Assembly: GCA_000328365.1 (NCBI GenBank)
Contig: KB309954.1
Location: forward strand, 2,890-66,889
From: Capitella teleta
Lineage: Eukaryota > Annelida > Polychaeta > Capitellidae
Direction: 5' to 3'
DNA: 64,000 bases
The position numbers and the translations under genes are program-made. Positions 35,901 through 50,900 of the stretch are shown piece after piece (the first letter of the stretch is position 1; each line of letters starts with the position of its first letter). The notes under the pieces are model-generated. The model was not told the DNA's origin and searched no databases. It saw only the letters and a program-made list of their open reading frames with translations.

Positions 35901-38900
35901 CGAGAGGAACTCGAAGGCGCGAAGAGGCGAAAAATGCGAGCAAGTAATCATCTTTAGGGCAATTCTCGTGAGGATTTAGCGACACATAAGGCGGGTCAAG
36001 GTTCACGCAGTTGTCGAAATAAAGCTCACCAGACTTAAAACCGAAATCATGAAAACGTCATAGAGTGAGAAACAGACAGCAGTTTAGCAGCGTTGCTCAA
36101 TTGCGTCCAACATGCAAGCGCTTTCGGCGGGATAGATCGAGCAGAGGGGGTGCGAGTAGCGATTGTAACAGCCTGGGCTCTTCTTCGGGACGCCGCTGCT
36201 GCTGCTGCCTGCGAGCGATTCTTTGCTTCCATAATGGAAATGGTCGCAGTGGTACCTTTGATGCTCTGCATTCGGGTGATTCATCCCTCGTGGCGACAAT
36301 TAATTACAGCGATTTAGTCACTGTGCGCGCCTCTCCGCATTCTTATTGTGGTCGCTTTACGCCGGCGGCCCGCCATGCACGCGTGCGCTGTGGCCCACGG
36401 CGTCTAATGGTGGAAGAACATTTCGCCGCGAGATAGGAACCAGGGTTGTTACGAGGGGGCAGGGGGGTGATCACCAGCAAAACGAGCAAAGAACGCCTCG
36501 AAGAGAGACGCGAATTAGCGCCAAAGTGTTTATTGATAAGACCCGATTCAGTGCGAGTCAGTGCGCACGCGCGTCCATTGTTGCTGGCGCCTTGTTCGGC
36601 GAATTAAATGTGCACTCGAAAGGACCATTTTTGAGTATAATTATGTGCTAATGGCGAGGGAGTCAGTGGGGCTTAAATTACTGTACACGGCAGTAAAGAA
36701 AATAGCAATAATTTTGACGCAAGACCAGCAAATTCTATGTCCCCATAGTGGTCTATACATTGTGCATCTCATCAATTTCCGATTCATTGTACCTTTCACC
36801 AGGTGACCCGATCCAAGGTCAGACGGAGAGAATGTACGTTTCAATGTAAGCAGAATTTCTTTTCATTTTCTTTTTTCGATTGAAGGTCACGTGAAAGAAT
36901 AATTGAATTCTGCATCGGAGTTAATCCTCTTGAAAGCAGACAGAAAACCGGCTGAAAACCTCGCCAGGTCTTGTAATATGGGACCAAACGAAGAGGCATG
37001 CGTTCCCCTGATACAATTACTCGATCCGTTTAGTACAACTCAAAAGGCAGCGACCTGGAGAAGAGCAGCAGCGCCATTCGCAGCAGCCGCGAGCGAAAAG
37101 ATAGTGAGCAACATTTCTGGCGCGAAACCAGCAGACGACAGCGGGGTGGATGCCGACGGCGGCGCACAAGTCGAACGCCTCCTCAGCCGATACTTTAATT
37201 AACAAAATGGTCACCACAAAGCGAAGCAGAAGAGGCAATTTGGGCGGCAAGCATGCCTCACTTGAGCCGCGACTGCAATATTTCAAATTTGTTCACGCTG
37301 GCTGACGCAGTACATAAATTCATAAGCGACGAGCGAGCAGTGCTGGGCGGAAGCGGAGGCGCTGAACGGAGAAGCACGAGGCGCGCTGCCCGGATATTAA
37401 TGGATAAAGAAAATGGATAAGTGCATCTTCCGATTGAAAGCACGGGCACACGGTTGAGGAACGCAAGGGGCGGCTCCGCCATGGAAACCCTTTATGTGCG
37501 TCTGCTCCCACAGGACTGGTCTGTGCATTTCGCTAATGCACGGAGAAGAGGAGAAAAACAAGACGGAGAAGAGGGGAGAGAGGAGGAGCAGGAGGAGGAG
37601 GCAGAAAGGCAGACGCTGATGGAGGTGAGAATTTCATTTCCGTAATATCGAAGCGAACGAGCGCTGATGGATCAGCCGCTCACGACTTTTGACCACCGGT
37701 CAAGCGGCTGACGACGGGGAGGAGAGAGGTGCCGGACAGGGGTCACTGCGAAGCACATTGGTCGAGTGCTGCTGCATCAAATCGAAACTTGTAAACATCA
37801 CTAAACAAGCGAAATTTGCATTACATTTTTTTCGCGATCGAATTCCGAATATTGAGCTCCAGAAGTTTCCAAGAGTTGTAGGCTAACAAAGACTGGCATA
37901 CAACTATGGTGTGTGTGAATGTATGTACTAGGTAGTACGCGTCTTATTATCGGCCGATCGGATACTGTATAATTTAAATTTTAAAAGCTACTGCGATAGT
38001 TATAGGAAGAAAATTGCTGTTTTACGGCACAGCCACACTAGCGAGTGTTACATGGTGCCAAACAAGTTTGGATCAAATAAAGTCGAGGCTTTCCAGCGGA
38101 GAATAGGAAAACGTAATAATTGTAGTCACAAGGAGGGTAGAAGTATCTCGTGAAATCAACGATGTGGACAGCTAAATTATGAGACTTTGTGACACAATTT
38201 AAATTAAAGGCAAGGCTTGAAGCTAAGAAGAATCACAGACACCAAGATGGACTTCGAACCTGACTAGATTTGACTAGTACATAATCGTTGCTCTACTCGG
38301 TCGTAGTGCGAGAGGACGCCGCCACGCAAAATGACCGATGTAGGATAAAAAATGTTGGTTAAAAACGAGAAAATCTTTTAGGTAGGGTATAACATTGAGG
38401 GGTGAATGTCCTAAAAAGTTGCTTCATTGAGGAACTGTTAAAATATCTTCCACGAGTTCCAACCAATGCAATCTATTGAAATATTAAGGGGCTCTGGCAA
38501 GAGATGCAAAATGGATAATTGCAGTCAAAATTTCGGTATGAAAAATATTCAGAAAACAAATCTACAAGTTACGGGCCAACTCGACCGGAGTGAAAGTTAT
38601 AGTAAAACAACTCAGTTGCAGCAGGGCTACTACAAGTCGTAAATGTAATATGTACTCTATTTGGGATGGATATAAATGAACTAATGTGGGTTGCACGATT
38701 CTCCTCCAAATTAAACTTTACGCACGTGGTTTTGAGGAATTCGTGGATCTGTGATCCTCTCTCGAAATGAGAGGCTGAAATGAGAGGCTGAAATATGAGC
38801 TCCTAATGACCTACATCATGCATGTGTGGGTCTATTACTCTATTATACTAAGAAGAATTGATGAATTTACGATGTAACAAGAGATGAATGGAAGTTCGTG

Positions 38901-41900
38901 TGCAGCGCCGCAGTCGATATGAGAGCAGCGACAGGAACGGCGAAATGTCGTCGCGACGATGTCATCCAAGTGAGCGGCGTTCACGATTCCTCGCGGGGGA
39001 TATTGGCATTCATCATGTATATTAGAAACCGCATATCTGATCCGAATACATTCGCCCGACTCGTATTACATGCTGCGAAATGTATGGCCGATCCGCCAAA
39101 GGGCATCAGGATGGCCTTGTTGCACAAATGAGTGATCTCAGCAACTAAACATTTTCTCGACATTTATAAACGGCGGCCGGGTGGCGTTGATTATGATGTA
39201 CATTGTAAACGCTGATTCAACTCTAACGGGAGGGAAAACAATTGCATCACGGTGGAATTGCTCGGGAACCTAATCTTATACATACAATATTCAATATAGC
39301 GCAAAAATGCTCACTTTCAATTTTGGTGAAGATGACACAAACAATGGGCCTGGCAACTCAGACGGTATTCCTATGTGATGTTACATGTAGTACTGTCAAT
39401 GCATAAACCACGCTGACTTATGTTTTATTTCCGTGAAATTGTGAATTTTGAATATGAACACCGTCAATCAGAGGAGCTCTTGGTTGTTCTGAATTAGAAG
39501 CGAATGGAGCCAGGAGAAGCGTCCCATAAGGAGGCCTCTAAGCCGCTTATCCAAATATGCCGTCAGATGATAATCTGTTGTTACATCTGGTGTGATAATG
39601 GAATAGGAGAGGTTTAAAATCTCGCTTTCGATTTCACGTGAATGCATCGGCGCAATTCTCCTATCGTTCCCCATGGGCAAAGAAGGTTGAACCTTCGTTT
39701 CTATGGGAGCCGCGAGTGAGCGCAACGTTTCTGCAGGATTTCTGCAGTTCTGATCAAAGAAATCTCGCCCTCTCCACGTTTTGAACTACATCGTACTCGA
39801 TTAAGAAGGCTAAGAACGTTGCATTTTAGTCTTGAATTTTATTCACAACTGACGTATCGTCTTAAAATTGGTCTGTTGTCAACCACAAACGCCAATAGAA
39901 TAGATCTAAAGAGGTTCAGAAATGAACAGGTTTTATTTTGCCTCTCACCAAACCATCCAGTGCTTTTTGACTTATTTAATTAGTTATTAAGTAATTACGT
40001 GCTTATTAGTAATCTTACAATATCACCATTCACAACTGCGTGTGTGAGATCAAATTGGTACACACAATGTAGATGTGAATCACAGAAAATGAAATTGGGG
40101 AAGAATCGATTTTGAAATCCATGATATTCATGATATAATGTTTAGACGGCTCGAGAGACAGACCATTGCTAATAGCGAAAGCTGATTTGATGCAGTGTTT
40201 CCTAATTATTAGGAACGAAATTGAAATCGAATTATGTTTTACAATTGAACAGAAAGAGATAACTCTAATTGGGTTCGTCAACGCGTGACGACGCCGATTC
40301 TTAAAACCGTCATATAATTTTATTTGTTCTTGTTTCATTCTTCTGTAGATAATTAAATTCACAATCATAGAATTGAGACCAGCGGACTCTTACACCGAAC
40401 ACCAACCCTTGCCGATTGCAATTGTACATTTATTTAGCAAAATAAAAGAGCGCAGCCAGACTGACGCATCGATCGCGCGAGAATGAGCGTGACACGGCGC
40501 GCACTTCGGAGTCAGTCAAGTTGTCATCGCGCTGTCCATAACTGCAACATGTATCGCTGCTGCGGTGTCCACGCGGCCGAAGTGGACCGTGGTCAGCGGA
40601 ATGAGGTCAGCGCCGATGACCACATTGTGCGTGAACTTTGCTTCGGAGAATAAACCATAAACAACATCGCCTTCCGCTTTTCCGCGTTTCTCGTCTTGAG
40701 AAACAGAACGAGAAGCGAGCGACACCAGAATCAAAGTGTAATGGGAAGAAAGCCGCCATGGCAATGACCAATGGCCGGTGTGGTCAGGCCACGCCAAAGG
40801 CCGCCCGCCCCCCTCCCCCGATCAATACGCGCAATGAACACCTTCTTCTCCTCTTGAATTACCCGAATGTTTCCCCTCGCGTTGAATCCACTCGTCCAGA
40901 GTTACGTCATCATCCATTTTATCACATTCGCTATATATAGAAATCAATGCATTGTCGACTTGTCTCTCGTGCATTTAGGTCACCCAAACACCGTGTCCAA
41001 CCTGTGTACAAAGCAACGTTCGCCTGTGGTTCACACGCCAGTTGTGAGACTACTGAAGCCGTTCTTTCTCGACCGATAATTTTATTGAAATTGAACGCGA
41101 TGTCAGGGGGGAGGTCGCGGAGATGGATCGAGCAAACTGAGGTCGGATTTTCAGGTCGTAATTCTTGACCGCTGTCCGATCAAACGGTCAAATGGACCGC
41201 TGAGTAGCACTGTCTTGAATGCCAATGTGCCACACAAAGCAATACGTTGCAAGAGGCGCCCTAAGGCCTCCTCCCACCGTCTAACCATTGAAATCGCCCT
41301 GCAATGCAATTCTTGACCGCGAAGTGTTCTATGATGTCTATCTATTCTTGAATGGATTTTTTTGGTGAGTAATACCTGACTTCATAACCGTTGATATTCA
41401 TTTCATATTTGTCATTTACCTACTAAGCCATCAAGGTATTTATTATTACTACATGTATGCTTATGAATTGTTCATGACAGAAAATGCGTTTCCGTGGTAT
41501 GAACAATGCTCATTCTGCGCACCAGCAGCCAGGGCAATGCATGGGAATTTACCTGTTATCAAACGCATAAATTATCTCTGATCAAACGCAACGTATTTAT
41601 TTTTCGCAATAATAGATTGGAAATGTTGAGGTCATGTTGACACGTGACAAGAATTAATTACGTGCTATTGTGCTTTTGGGCATTTAGAAACACCACTCTT
41701 TCGTGCACACGGTTGAATCAGCGGAACAGAAGACGTTATGATCAACCCCCCCACTCCCCTTCCCCCATACTCAGAGTTACATCACGTATTATAATGTGCA
41801 AACTGTGAATAAGGCTCCAAACAAGTATGCAATATTCCTTTCAGTACACTCATAACTGAGCAAAGCCTTCCTCTTCGTGCCAAATATTAGTGGCTAGAAT

Positions 41901-44900
41901 TCAATGTGCACGCGAATACCCGGCATATGTATCAGCTCACACTGACATGATAGTTCGACGAAAACGCATTTGGATGAAGATTATCATAACGCACTTTTTG
42001 ACCGTTATGACTACGAGACGCATCCACAGAAGACGAATATGATGAACAGTGGAAATCATAACGAGAACTGTTTCACAGCGTCATCTCTGCCTGGCGTTAT
42101 GTCTCAAGAGTGATTCAAGGAGATTCCAACACCTGAAGGCTTAAGCTTAAATATAAGCTGCTTGATGTGATTGTTGAAACATACATCTTAATCGCATGCA
42201 TTGGAAGCCAGATTCATATAAACCGTGTTTACCTATACATGTATACTGTACCTATTGATATTTTCCAGCATTTAATTAGTGTTCAATTCTATTACATGAT
42301 TGTTACCTGTTATATATAATAGTTAACAATCATGTACCCAGCAATTACGGGTTGGAAGTGCAAACTCCTGTAGAATCCTATTAATTAAATTTAGCTTTAG
42401 TTTTGTTAAAAATTAAATCGAATTTTGACCATAACCACCGGAGTGGAGCATTCGTAATATTTAAAACACGCCAAACCAACGGACCCATGTTGTAGTATGT
42501 CCGGGTGATATCCCACAGTGACCCACAAAAGCAGGGTTTCCAGTTGACTGGCGCTCAGCAGACGGGCGACGCGAGCGAACCAGACACGGGGCCACGGCAG
42601 ATAGGCGTGAATTAAGCATGTCCCGATGCGCGTCCCTCGGGGCCTGAGGGTCGATAACCCCCGGAGACCCCTTCGTGATTGACAGCCCCATGTCGAATCA
42701 TGATTTCGCTGCAGTGAATAAATCAGTCGAGATGCTTCGCTTGGCCAAGACAAACGAGAGAGGCACTCATCAGACGCAAGATGAGACGACGCCAGCCACC
42801 GAATTGTAATTCACACCAGAGAGAGGCTATGCATGTTGTTTACTGCAGTTCTCACCGAGGCCCATTCACGAATGGAATACTAGTTTATATGTACTATAGA
42901 CTTAAGTACTCAACAGAGAAGAGAACCGGTCTGACCTTCAGGGCTTCCTTGGCATCGTTGAGCAGTGACGCAATCGGGAGGTCTTTAGCGAGGTATTCCT
43001 TCATCAAGTGGTTCTGGCGAGCTCGCTTGATGATCTGAAAGAAGTTTCAAACCTACAAGCAACCATGAGAATTCACAACACTTTTGAGTTCTCTTTTACA
43101 ATCAGTTTAAAATAGCCTAAAATAGAACACACGAATATAATACAAAATGATGATGCCTCATTGATGGCTTGGATATATCACCCAAGAACTCAGTTAAAAA
43201 AAATCGCTATTTTATCAGGGAAAGAAATAAAGTCGTGACTGTTACTTCAGCATGAATGAGGCCAAGACATGTATAAGCGCCATTGGGGATCATCGGGGCG
43301 CATGCGTGGATTGAAATGGCATCTGGGCCAATGGGGAGGAGGGGAGAGATGCTTTGATTCTCCCGCCGATCCCCAGGGCAGCATAGCCATCGAGAACATG
43401 ACAGCTTATTTGTTTCAGGACATTTCGCAATCAAGACGCGGGTCATTTACAAATCTTTGATGGCCACAGAGATGGCCCAGCGGCATTAGGCGCCACTTTA
43501 CGATGTAGGCAGCCGAATCAAAACAGGGTGAGGCTAGAGACCATCCCGTTGCACCCCGAGGGTGTTGCTAAACAACCATCACAAACCTTGTCGTCAATAT
43601 CCGTGATGTTCATGGCGTAAATGACGTCATAGTTGAAGTAATCCCTCATCACCCGTCGGAGAATATCAAACGTGATATAAGACCTGAAAATAACACAAAA
43701 ATAAAGAGTGCAATTTGCGATGGTGTTAAGTACTACCTGGCATGGCCCATGTGTGATGAGTCGTACACAGTCGGTCCGCAGCTGTACCACAGAACTCGGC
43801 GGCCATCCTGTGGCTTGAACACCTCCTGGTAAAGAAAGAAAAAGAGCAGCGTCGTCAATGAATTGTCAAGACGAATACTGCGGATGAATTCGTTATCCCG
43901 TACAATGGGCAATCAGTCAACGACTCTCAGCACGACGCTCATGCATCAAAATCGGAGCCAGGCCAAGCATGACAGGGATGGGGAAGATGCCGTGGATTAA
44001 GGCAGAGCCGCCTAATCAGCCGCTTCAAGGTCACGCAGAGGTCAAAGCCTGTGGCCTCGATCTTGATGGATGATGAGTGTGAAGTGCATTCATGAAGCGA
44101 TCGATGAGCAATCATTCGATTTGTGCGTCGAATTCCAAGTATTGGTATTTCGTGAAGTGTGCTCTGTAAAACGTCCATGCATGATCCGAGATATCCGATT
44201 AAATACCACATCGAGGTCATCAACCTAATGCTTCCTGTCATCGAGGGCGTCCAGCAATAGGAATACGACCCCCAAAGAAACGGAAGAATAGAATCTTTGC
44301 CTCACGAATCTAAGCGGGACTTTCTCGGCCGCTGCCTTCGCTCAGCATGCATAGTCAAGCGGCCGTAGACGATTGGGAATGCCCGATGATCCAATAATAG
44401 GCGAGGAGGGCTATAAAGCCTAATTGAGGGAGAGAGGCCATCTTGGGGAGATTGCTCTCAAGAAGTGTGTCAGTGTGTCAACGAGTTGTCCATTCTCATC
44501 AGCGTCCATTAGGTTCCATTCACGACATGGATCTCGTTCTAAGCGCCTCTAATAGCGACGCACAATTCAGCGCCGTGTGTTCAACGCCCATTGTGCCAAG
44601 ACTAAAAGCCGAACACGCTTCGCCGGTTGATGTATTTTGGCGGGAAAACATCGAGTATTTGTCGAAGGGAAAAACCTCGCATGGACCATTTGAGGCGAGC
44701 TCTTAGCGCAATTGCGCGGAGCTTGTCCATTTCATGGTCCAGTGGGATGTCGTCCGTGTGTAGGTACACCCAGTGCGAGTGGATAAGGTCGATGAGTCCA
44801 GGAAGCATCCTGATTAACCGACAAGGTCTAATAGAGAGTCGACCTTGGTCGGGAACTCGAGGGTCCCTGGAGAGGGCGCCAGGCAGCATCCCTGGGGAGG

Positions 44901-47900
44901 CAGGACGCCAGGGGGGTGGGGGTCACGTGATTTATGCGGGGGTGGTCCGCTTTTGGCATCATTAGGCAAAAAAGTTACAAGAACGAATCAATAAACAACA
45001 AATGAACCCAAGAAGGAAGAAAAAAAAGTTGCAAGAAAGTGAAGAGAGCAACGAAGAGGAGGAGGAGAGCTCTGATGAATCGCTGACCTGGCTTTATCAA
45101 CGGCACTCGGCGACAAGCGCACTTTTCACAGTGATGGATTGATGACGATCCATAATAAGCGGGCTTTTTGGCAGCAAGCATTGCGCGAAATGTCCGCCGC
45201 TTACAGCAAAAGGTGCGAAACGGAGAAGGAGGAGGAGGCGGGGGGGCCTTTTGAGCAATTGCCACTTTGTCACGGGGTCGCCGGTGTCGCCGCAATGGGC
45301 GCGGACTTTTTGCAATCTTCCACACAACTGAGTTTCGCCTTTTCGCCAAATCAGGGTTCTCAGCGACGGCTGCCATAAATCTCGAAGCATTATTCAAATC
45401 ACTTGGCTGTGGGCTTGTTAGTTAGGTCAGATATCATTCTGATACATGTATATTGCCATTTATATCACATGGTAATTGTGCGGCATGTAGGAACGCCGCA
45501 AAGCATGCAGATAGGACGCCGGTAGGTGACCGGGGCTTCTGAGGCGAATTAGAGGCGAGGGGCGGCGCGTTTTGTCAATCGCTGATTGCTCGTCTGTTGG
45601 GTTGCGACGCAAACCGATTGAGCAGCGACTTGGACTCAATTTGCATTAAGTGACTGCGAAAGGCGAACTGAGCTAACCGCATTTGCCGAGGATTACCCTC
45701 CCGAGTGGCCGAAGCGGCGCTGATTTGACAGATGATATTGTGTTTTGCTTGATACTAAGTATTGCGTTCATTAGGCGCTTACGAGTTTAGTTTCCCGCGA
45801 AGGGGCGTGTCAAGCGGAGTTTCGGCGGAGGAGGCGAGTGAGCCGAAATGGTCGTCGTATTGATTGGCGATCGGTCTTGGGAGCGGAGACAAGCGCAGAT
45901 AGCATCTATCTACTCCAGTGTTATGGCGATGACGCTCCAGGGACGAAATTCCAATCTTACAGCCTCATAAACAGCGATCGGACTGCTCGGGGCCCCCGGC
46001 CAACACAGCGGCCGCAGCGACCACCACTCGCCGGTCATCATCGGCCGGACACTCATCGCCGCACGGATCAGAGAAGCAAGCATGTTGAGCACCCGGGTGC
46101 TGGAGATGGCTAAGTTGGGCCTCCACTTGTGGAAGGCCTCGCGAAACACCAGAAATGTGAGTGATTTTTTTTGCAGTCGTCTCGCGTGCTGATGTGTGTT
46201 CTTGACAAAGTTTGTGACGCAGAATTTCGACGATAGTTAATTAATGATTGTGCGCCTCGCTGCAAGTGATGACGCCTGGGACACACTTGGGCGACCAAGC
46301 GAAATTCAAATCGAACCGTGCAAATTTTTCGTATATTTATTATTTAATCAGCTTCTTTACATGAACTTGCGAGCAGGGAATGCAAACTTATCAAGTTCAT
46401 GTAATCTTTTTGTATCTTTATTTAGACTCTAAATTTCTTTACCAATTAATAAATTCGGTAATTCAAGGTTTGGGAAATCAAATTGGGAAATTAGGTTTAA
46501 CCAGATATCACAATGAAGTTCCTTTGGTTGTGATGCGGCAGCAGATAGGAAAACTGTGCCAAGTGCCTCTGGTGGCCAGCGAATCCGCGGGTGTGTCGGC
46601 TCAATTATCTCACAGAACTATTTTTGCACGCGGTGTCGCGCTGGTCTCTGGTTTTAAATTAATGGATGGAGACAGACATTTCCAGTGTACAGCTCGCAAA
46701 ACGCAAAATTAAATCTTGACTCTGTAAATTTCGTAAATGCAGTAAGTGCCTCGGAATACGGGTCGAATTGGGGAGGTTTAATTACTTCATCGACGCAATG
46801 CTCAACAACCTGATTGCGCAACCCAACTTCTAATCAACCCGAGCATCTTTTCAACAGGCGATGTGTTAATATATACACACATTATACAATAACGCACACA
46901 ATTGAGCCAATTCTCAGGTGCCTCGTGTGTGTTCTTCAATCAGTGAGGAAAGTGAAACCTCAACGGTATTCCGAGCTAGAATGCGCAGAAGCAAACAGCC
47001 GTGATTCACGGAGGATCATGTAACCCTCACCTGACGTACGATCTTTAATGACTTTGAACAATCCCTCAGCCATAAACAACGACCTCCACCCCCTCCCCCC
47101 CTTCCCCCGCTTCGTCTATGGGGAGATTTTTTCTCACTTTTGTATCAAGCATCTGGCAGATATAAGAACACATTGTAGCTCTCCAAGAGTTTCTCCGAGG
47201 TGAAACGAGCCGAGCACACCTGGCTGTAGCCCATGCAACGAACCCAAGATTCTTTACAATACCTTTGAAAGCAGCAATCATGGAATTGCAATTAAGCCAA
47301 GGTGAGTGTTCACCTCTTGTGTGGCGTCACACGCGTTCTACGTTCTCCCATTCTCGAGTTTACGTCTTTAGTTTTTACCTGAGGTTAATTGGGTTTTTCT
47401 TGGTTGAATGTTGTGAACATATGTCGGTGCTCGTTCAGGAAAACCGATTTAGCTAATTCTTTCTCTGTGTAATGTTTGCGCTGACAGTGAGCGAGCAGAT
47501 ATGATGAAAAGATCGATGACCGAGTTTACTTTGCTCCGACTTCAAAGTGCAAGAATCAGATATCCTTTGTTCGTCCATAAGACAAGATGTAGAGTGTATG
47601 CATTGTTGTATTCTTATTGTGTGACGATATGCAGGAAAACCGAGACAGAGTTATGAATTGCAATAATTAACGAGGCGCCAAATTTTATTTGAAATAATGG
47701 AGTCAGAAATAAAATCTAAGGATTTAAAAGAAACGCAGGTGCCTATTCTGAACTGTTTATGCGTCGATGAAGTGCAGTATGAACATCGCAGCAGCCGACA
47801 GCCAAGTGCAAGCAAAACCTCCAAGAGACGAGACTTAAGTGCTAAGCGTGCTGTTTGTGGAACTTGCTTATGGCATTCTTGGATACCTCGCAGGAGTCCA

Positions 47901-50900
47901 CGCCAATCTATTTGCGATGTACACCTGCTGCCCCGAGCGAAATACAAAGCGATGATATCAACAGTGAATAATATAACACCACACCAACATACAAATTGCT
48001 AAAATTTTGGGCACCAGCAGTTTCGATTCGTCCATCGACAAAGCTGCATATTGATTTTGGGTTGTGCTTTTGAGTAATTTATACATTGAACATTTGCAAT
48101 CCAATTATTTTCATCAGTTATAAACACATTTAGGAATAGACAATCAACTGTCAATTACAAAGTATTTAGGAATTTTAATTTAAATTGTGACTGTATAAGT
48201 TTGCATGTATTCAAATAATGAAAAACCGGTCGATGCAAATTTATGCCGAATTCCCCAAGCGATCACGGCCGCCATTATAATAATATTTCTAGCCATTAGC
48301 TAGGATATTGCACGATTTCATTCTTTTGGTATCGATACAATACATTCAACCAGTGGTCACTGATCGTGGCCGCTTGTAGCATTAAGACAGCAGAGTCAAT
48401 TAATTCCGGACTCGCACGTCATTTTGACTTAGCTCTGGAGGCCTCTTGCGTGGGAAAACCAGAGCGGCTTTAACAGCGCGAAATCGACAGCAGACGTCCA
48501 TTGCGACGAGGTAAATGGGCGCGAAAGTCGAATCGGCGGTATTTTGGTTCTGTCTGAAATCGATCGCAAGTTTTGATTGGAGAGGCTGGACGGATTCACG
48601 GGCGATTAGTGGCGAACGGGGAATGATTTCTGAGGTGTTTTGATCTCCTTTGAAGGCGGCAACGAAAAATAAACACGGATGACTTCAGCCAACAGCGGCA
48701 AAGGAACGCCCGGACGATCCCATTTGTGAAATGGGAGTAAGCTCTGATCGATATGAACCCATGAATTGATCGATTAGTTTGCATCCAAAACGATTGGGGA
48801 TTTCCGTTTTTAATCGCCCAAAGTGACAAAGAGGTCGACCTTTCAATAGGAACCGCTGGCTGCATGGAAACTCCCGTTGCCTTTATAATACGTGAAGAGG
48901 TCCGTCTGCTGCCTGGCTGAGGCACTCGAGAGATTAGGGCATCTGATTAGCGCTCGACTTGGAAGGGTGCTGATTAACACGAGGCAAAGTAAACGCCACC
49001 GAGGAGTTCGTTCTTAGTACACGCGGAGAGCAATCCCGGATCTTGCTCAGTTTTCTAGAAGCATGGAATTAGCAGCATGCAGCAAAACCACGGGCGGCCA
49101 CCGTAGAAAGCAGGTATTGTCGGAAATATCCACATAATTTGGCACAAAATTACTTCTAGTAGATTATACATGAAAGACTGATATGTTTTGTGTGTTTGGA
49201 GGAGTAATTTAGCGGTGTGTGTTTTGCGCTCATATATATATAGCTTAAGAAAGATCTTAGACTATACACAGCGCATAAAAAAAAAACCCACAAAAAAACG
49301 CTCGATGTAAATGGCGCCTAAATCGCGAATTGTGTACAATCTTCGAAGCGAGTTCAACAATTCACATAACTTTCTTATCCCGTCAAGCCATTGAGGCAAT
49401 AATCTGAGCGATGGGCTCACAAAAACCGCACTCATTCGTAGCAGTAAGCAGCCATTGCTCAGTGTTGCAATTGCCAGACACCAAATCGGACAGCATACCT
49501 TAAAAAAACGGTCCTCCGCTGATTAGATCAAAGACTGAATTGGCAGCGGAAGACGAAGAACGGCGACAGGCATCCATTCCGCGCAGAAGCAAATAGCCGC
49601 TGTAAGCGACGATCGCAAGATAGTTCATTCTTCAACACATTAGTTTTAGTCTATTAGACCTAAGTGTCTGCAATGAAAAACCCTGTCATAAAATGCGTTG
49701 AGTTCATATACCAGTATGTAAGAGCGGCGATAGCATGTGTTCATGGCACGCATTAGGTGAAGAAGGCGGTGATAATCGACTGATACCATTACGCAACGCC
49801 TTGTTTCCCCATTTGCGCAAAAGCAATGCGATTATGTGTCTGCATGTTCCGCCGGAAGAAAAAGAACAAGGCGAGTAGGATATGCCAGATAGCAGCACTT
49901 GTTCGTTCGGAATATGGGTTATGGAATGTATCTAATGACAGCAATGGTCAATTCTGGACAGTTGGTGATTAGTTGCAGCTGTTGACCAAGAAGACCGATC
50001 GTAGAGATAACAGGCGAGTCTAAAGCGGGTATCTCGTGACGCAATCAGTAATGTATGCCGATCGGCAATGTTTATAAATTGTACATTTGTGTGTATGCAT
50101 GGAGTGTGTATAGCAGAGGAAGAGCCAAGAGGAAGGCTTCACTCAGCGTATCAGAGCGTGTTATCATGAAGGCAAGCAAACCATCACGCCAGACTCCTGC
50201 CTTATCTACACACGCTCAAATCGAACAATCCACAATTGCAGGCTTGGTGAAGGGTTCCGAAGGCATATGCTTCCTCATAGGTCATAGACTCTCCTCCGTC
50301 TCGTAGGTAAAAATTTGCTCAGATAGCATCAGTCGGGTCTGCACCCCGTCGAGTTCGACCAGAGTGAAGATCATGAGAGTGCAACCCCGGGGCGCCTGAT
50401 ACCTTGACTGCCCCCGTTGAGGACCAAACTGTGCATATTACTCATTGAACCATTAGAAAAAGAAAGGGTTTGTGCGCTGCTATGGACCGGATCTTGACAG
50501 GGTGAACCCACTCTGACGCAGTCTGAGCAGCGCCCGCCTGCAGGGCACACGCCTCAGGCAGACGTTGCTCACAAAAGATGTGTTATCTCTACGTATTAAG
50601 TGTTGGTTATCTGGTAGCCAACTCCACAGGTTGCATGATCTGCCTTCAAGGAGGCGCTGATGCAACGCACCGAAAGATTTCTGTTGGCAAACCCGATGTA
50701 CAAGTCAATTAGGGAGGCCCCGTCGACTTTGATCCGCAGATTTACAGCAGAAGCCGACAGACATCGCGAGATACGTCTACTGAATCAACGGCGATTCCAT
50801 AACCATGAGTCGCTCCTTTGCCAAAAGATTCCCTCGTCAAGTGTACAAACCATTAAGCTCCCAAGGGCAGTTGTTTAAAACAAATGTTAACGGTGTTCCG

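Noticed and set aside
37689-37715. A palindrome TTGACC-ACC-GGTCAA resembling nuclear-receptor half-sites
   Set aside because: A single short palindrome in intronic DNA is weak evidence. There is no nearby promoter or second site.
41165-41181. A 17-base word (TTGACCGCTGTCCGATC) shared with 51501-51517
   Set aside because: One exact 17-mer match in 64 kb is not far from chance and the flanks do not align.
47697-48002. A 101-codon frame beginning with ATG and containing several cysteines
   Set aside because: Composition is uneven, there is no leader or domain, and it lies in the large CARS1 intron. Chance is the simpler reading.
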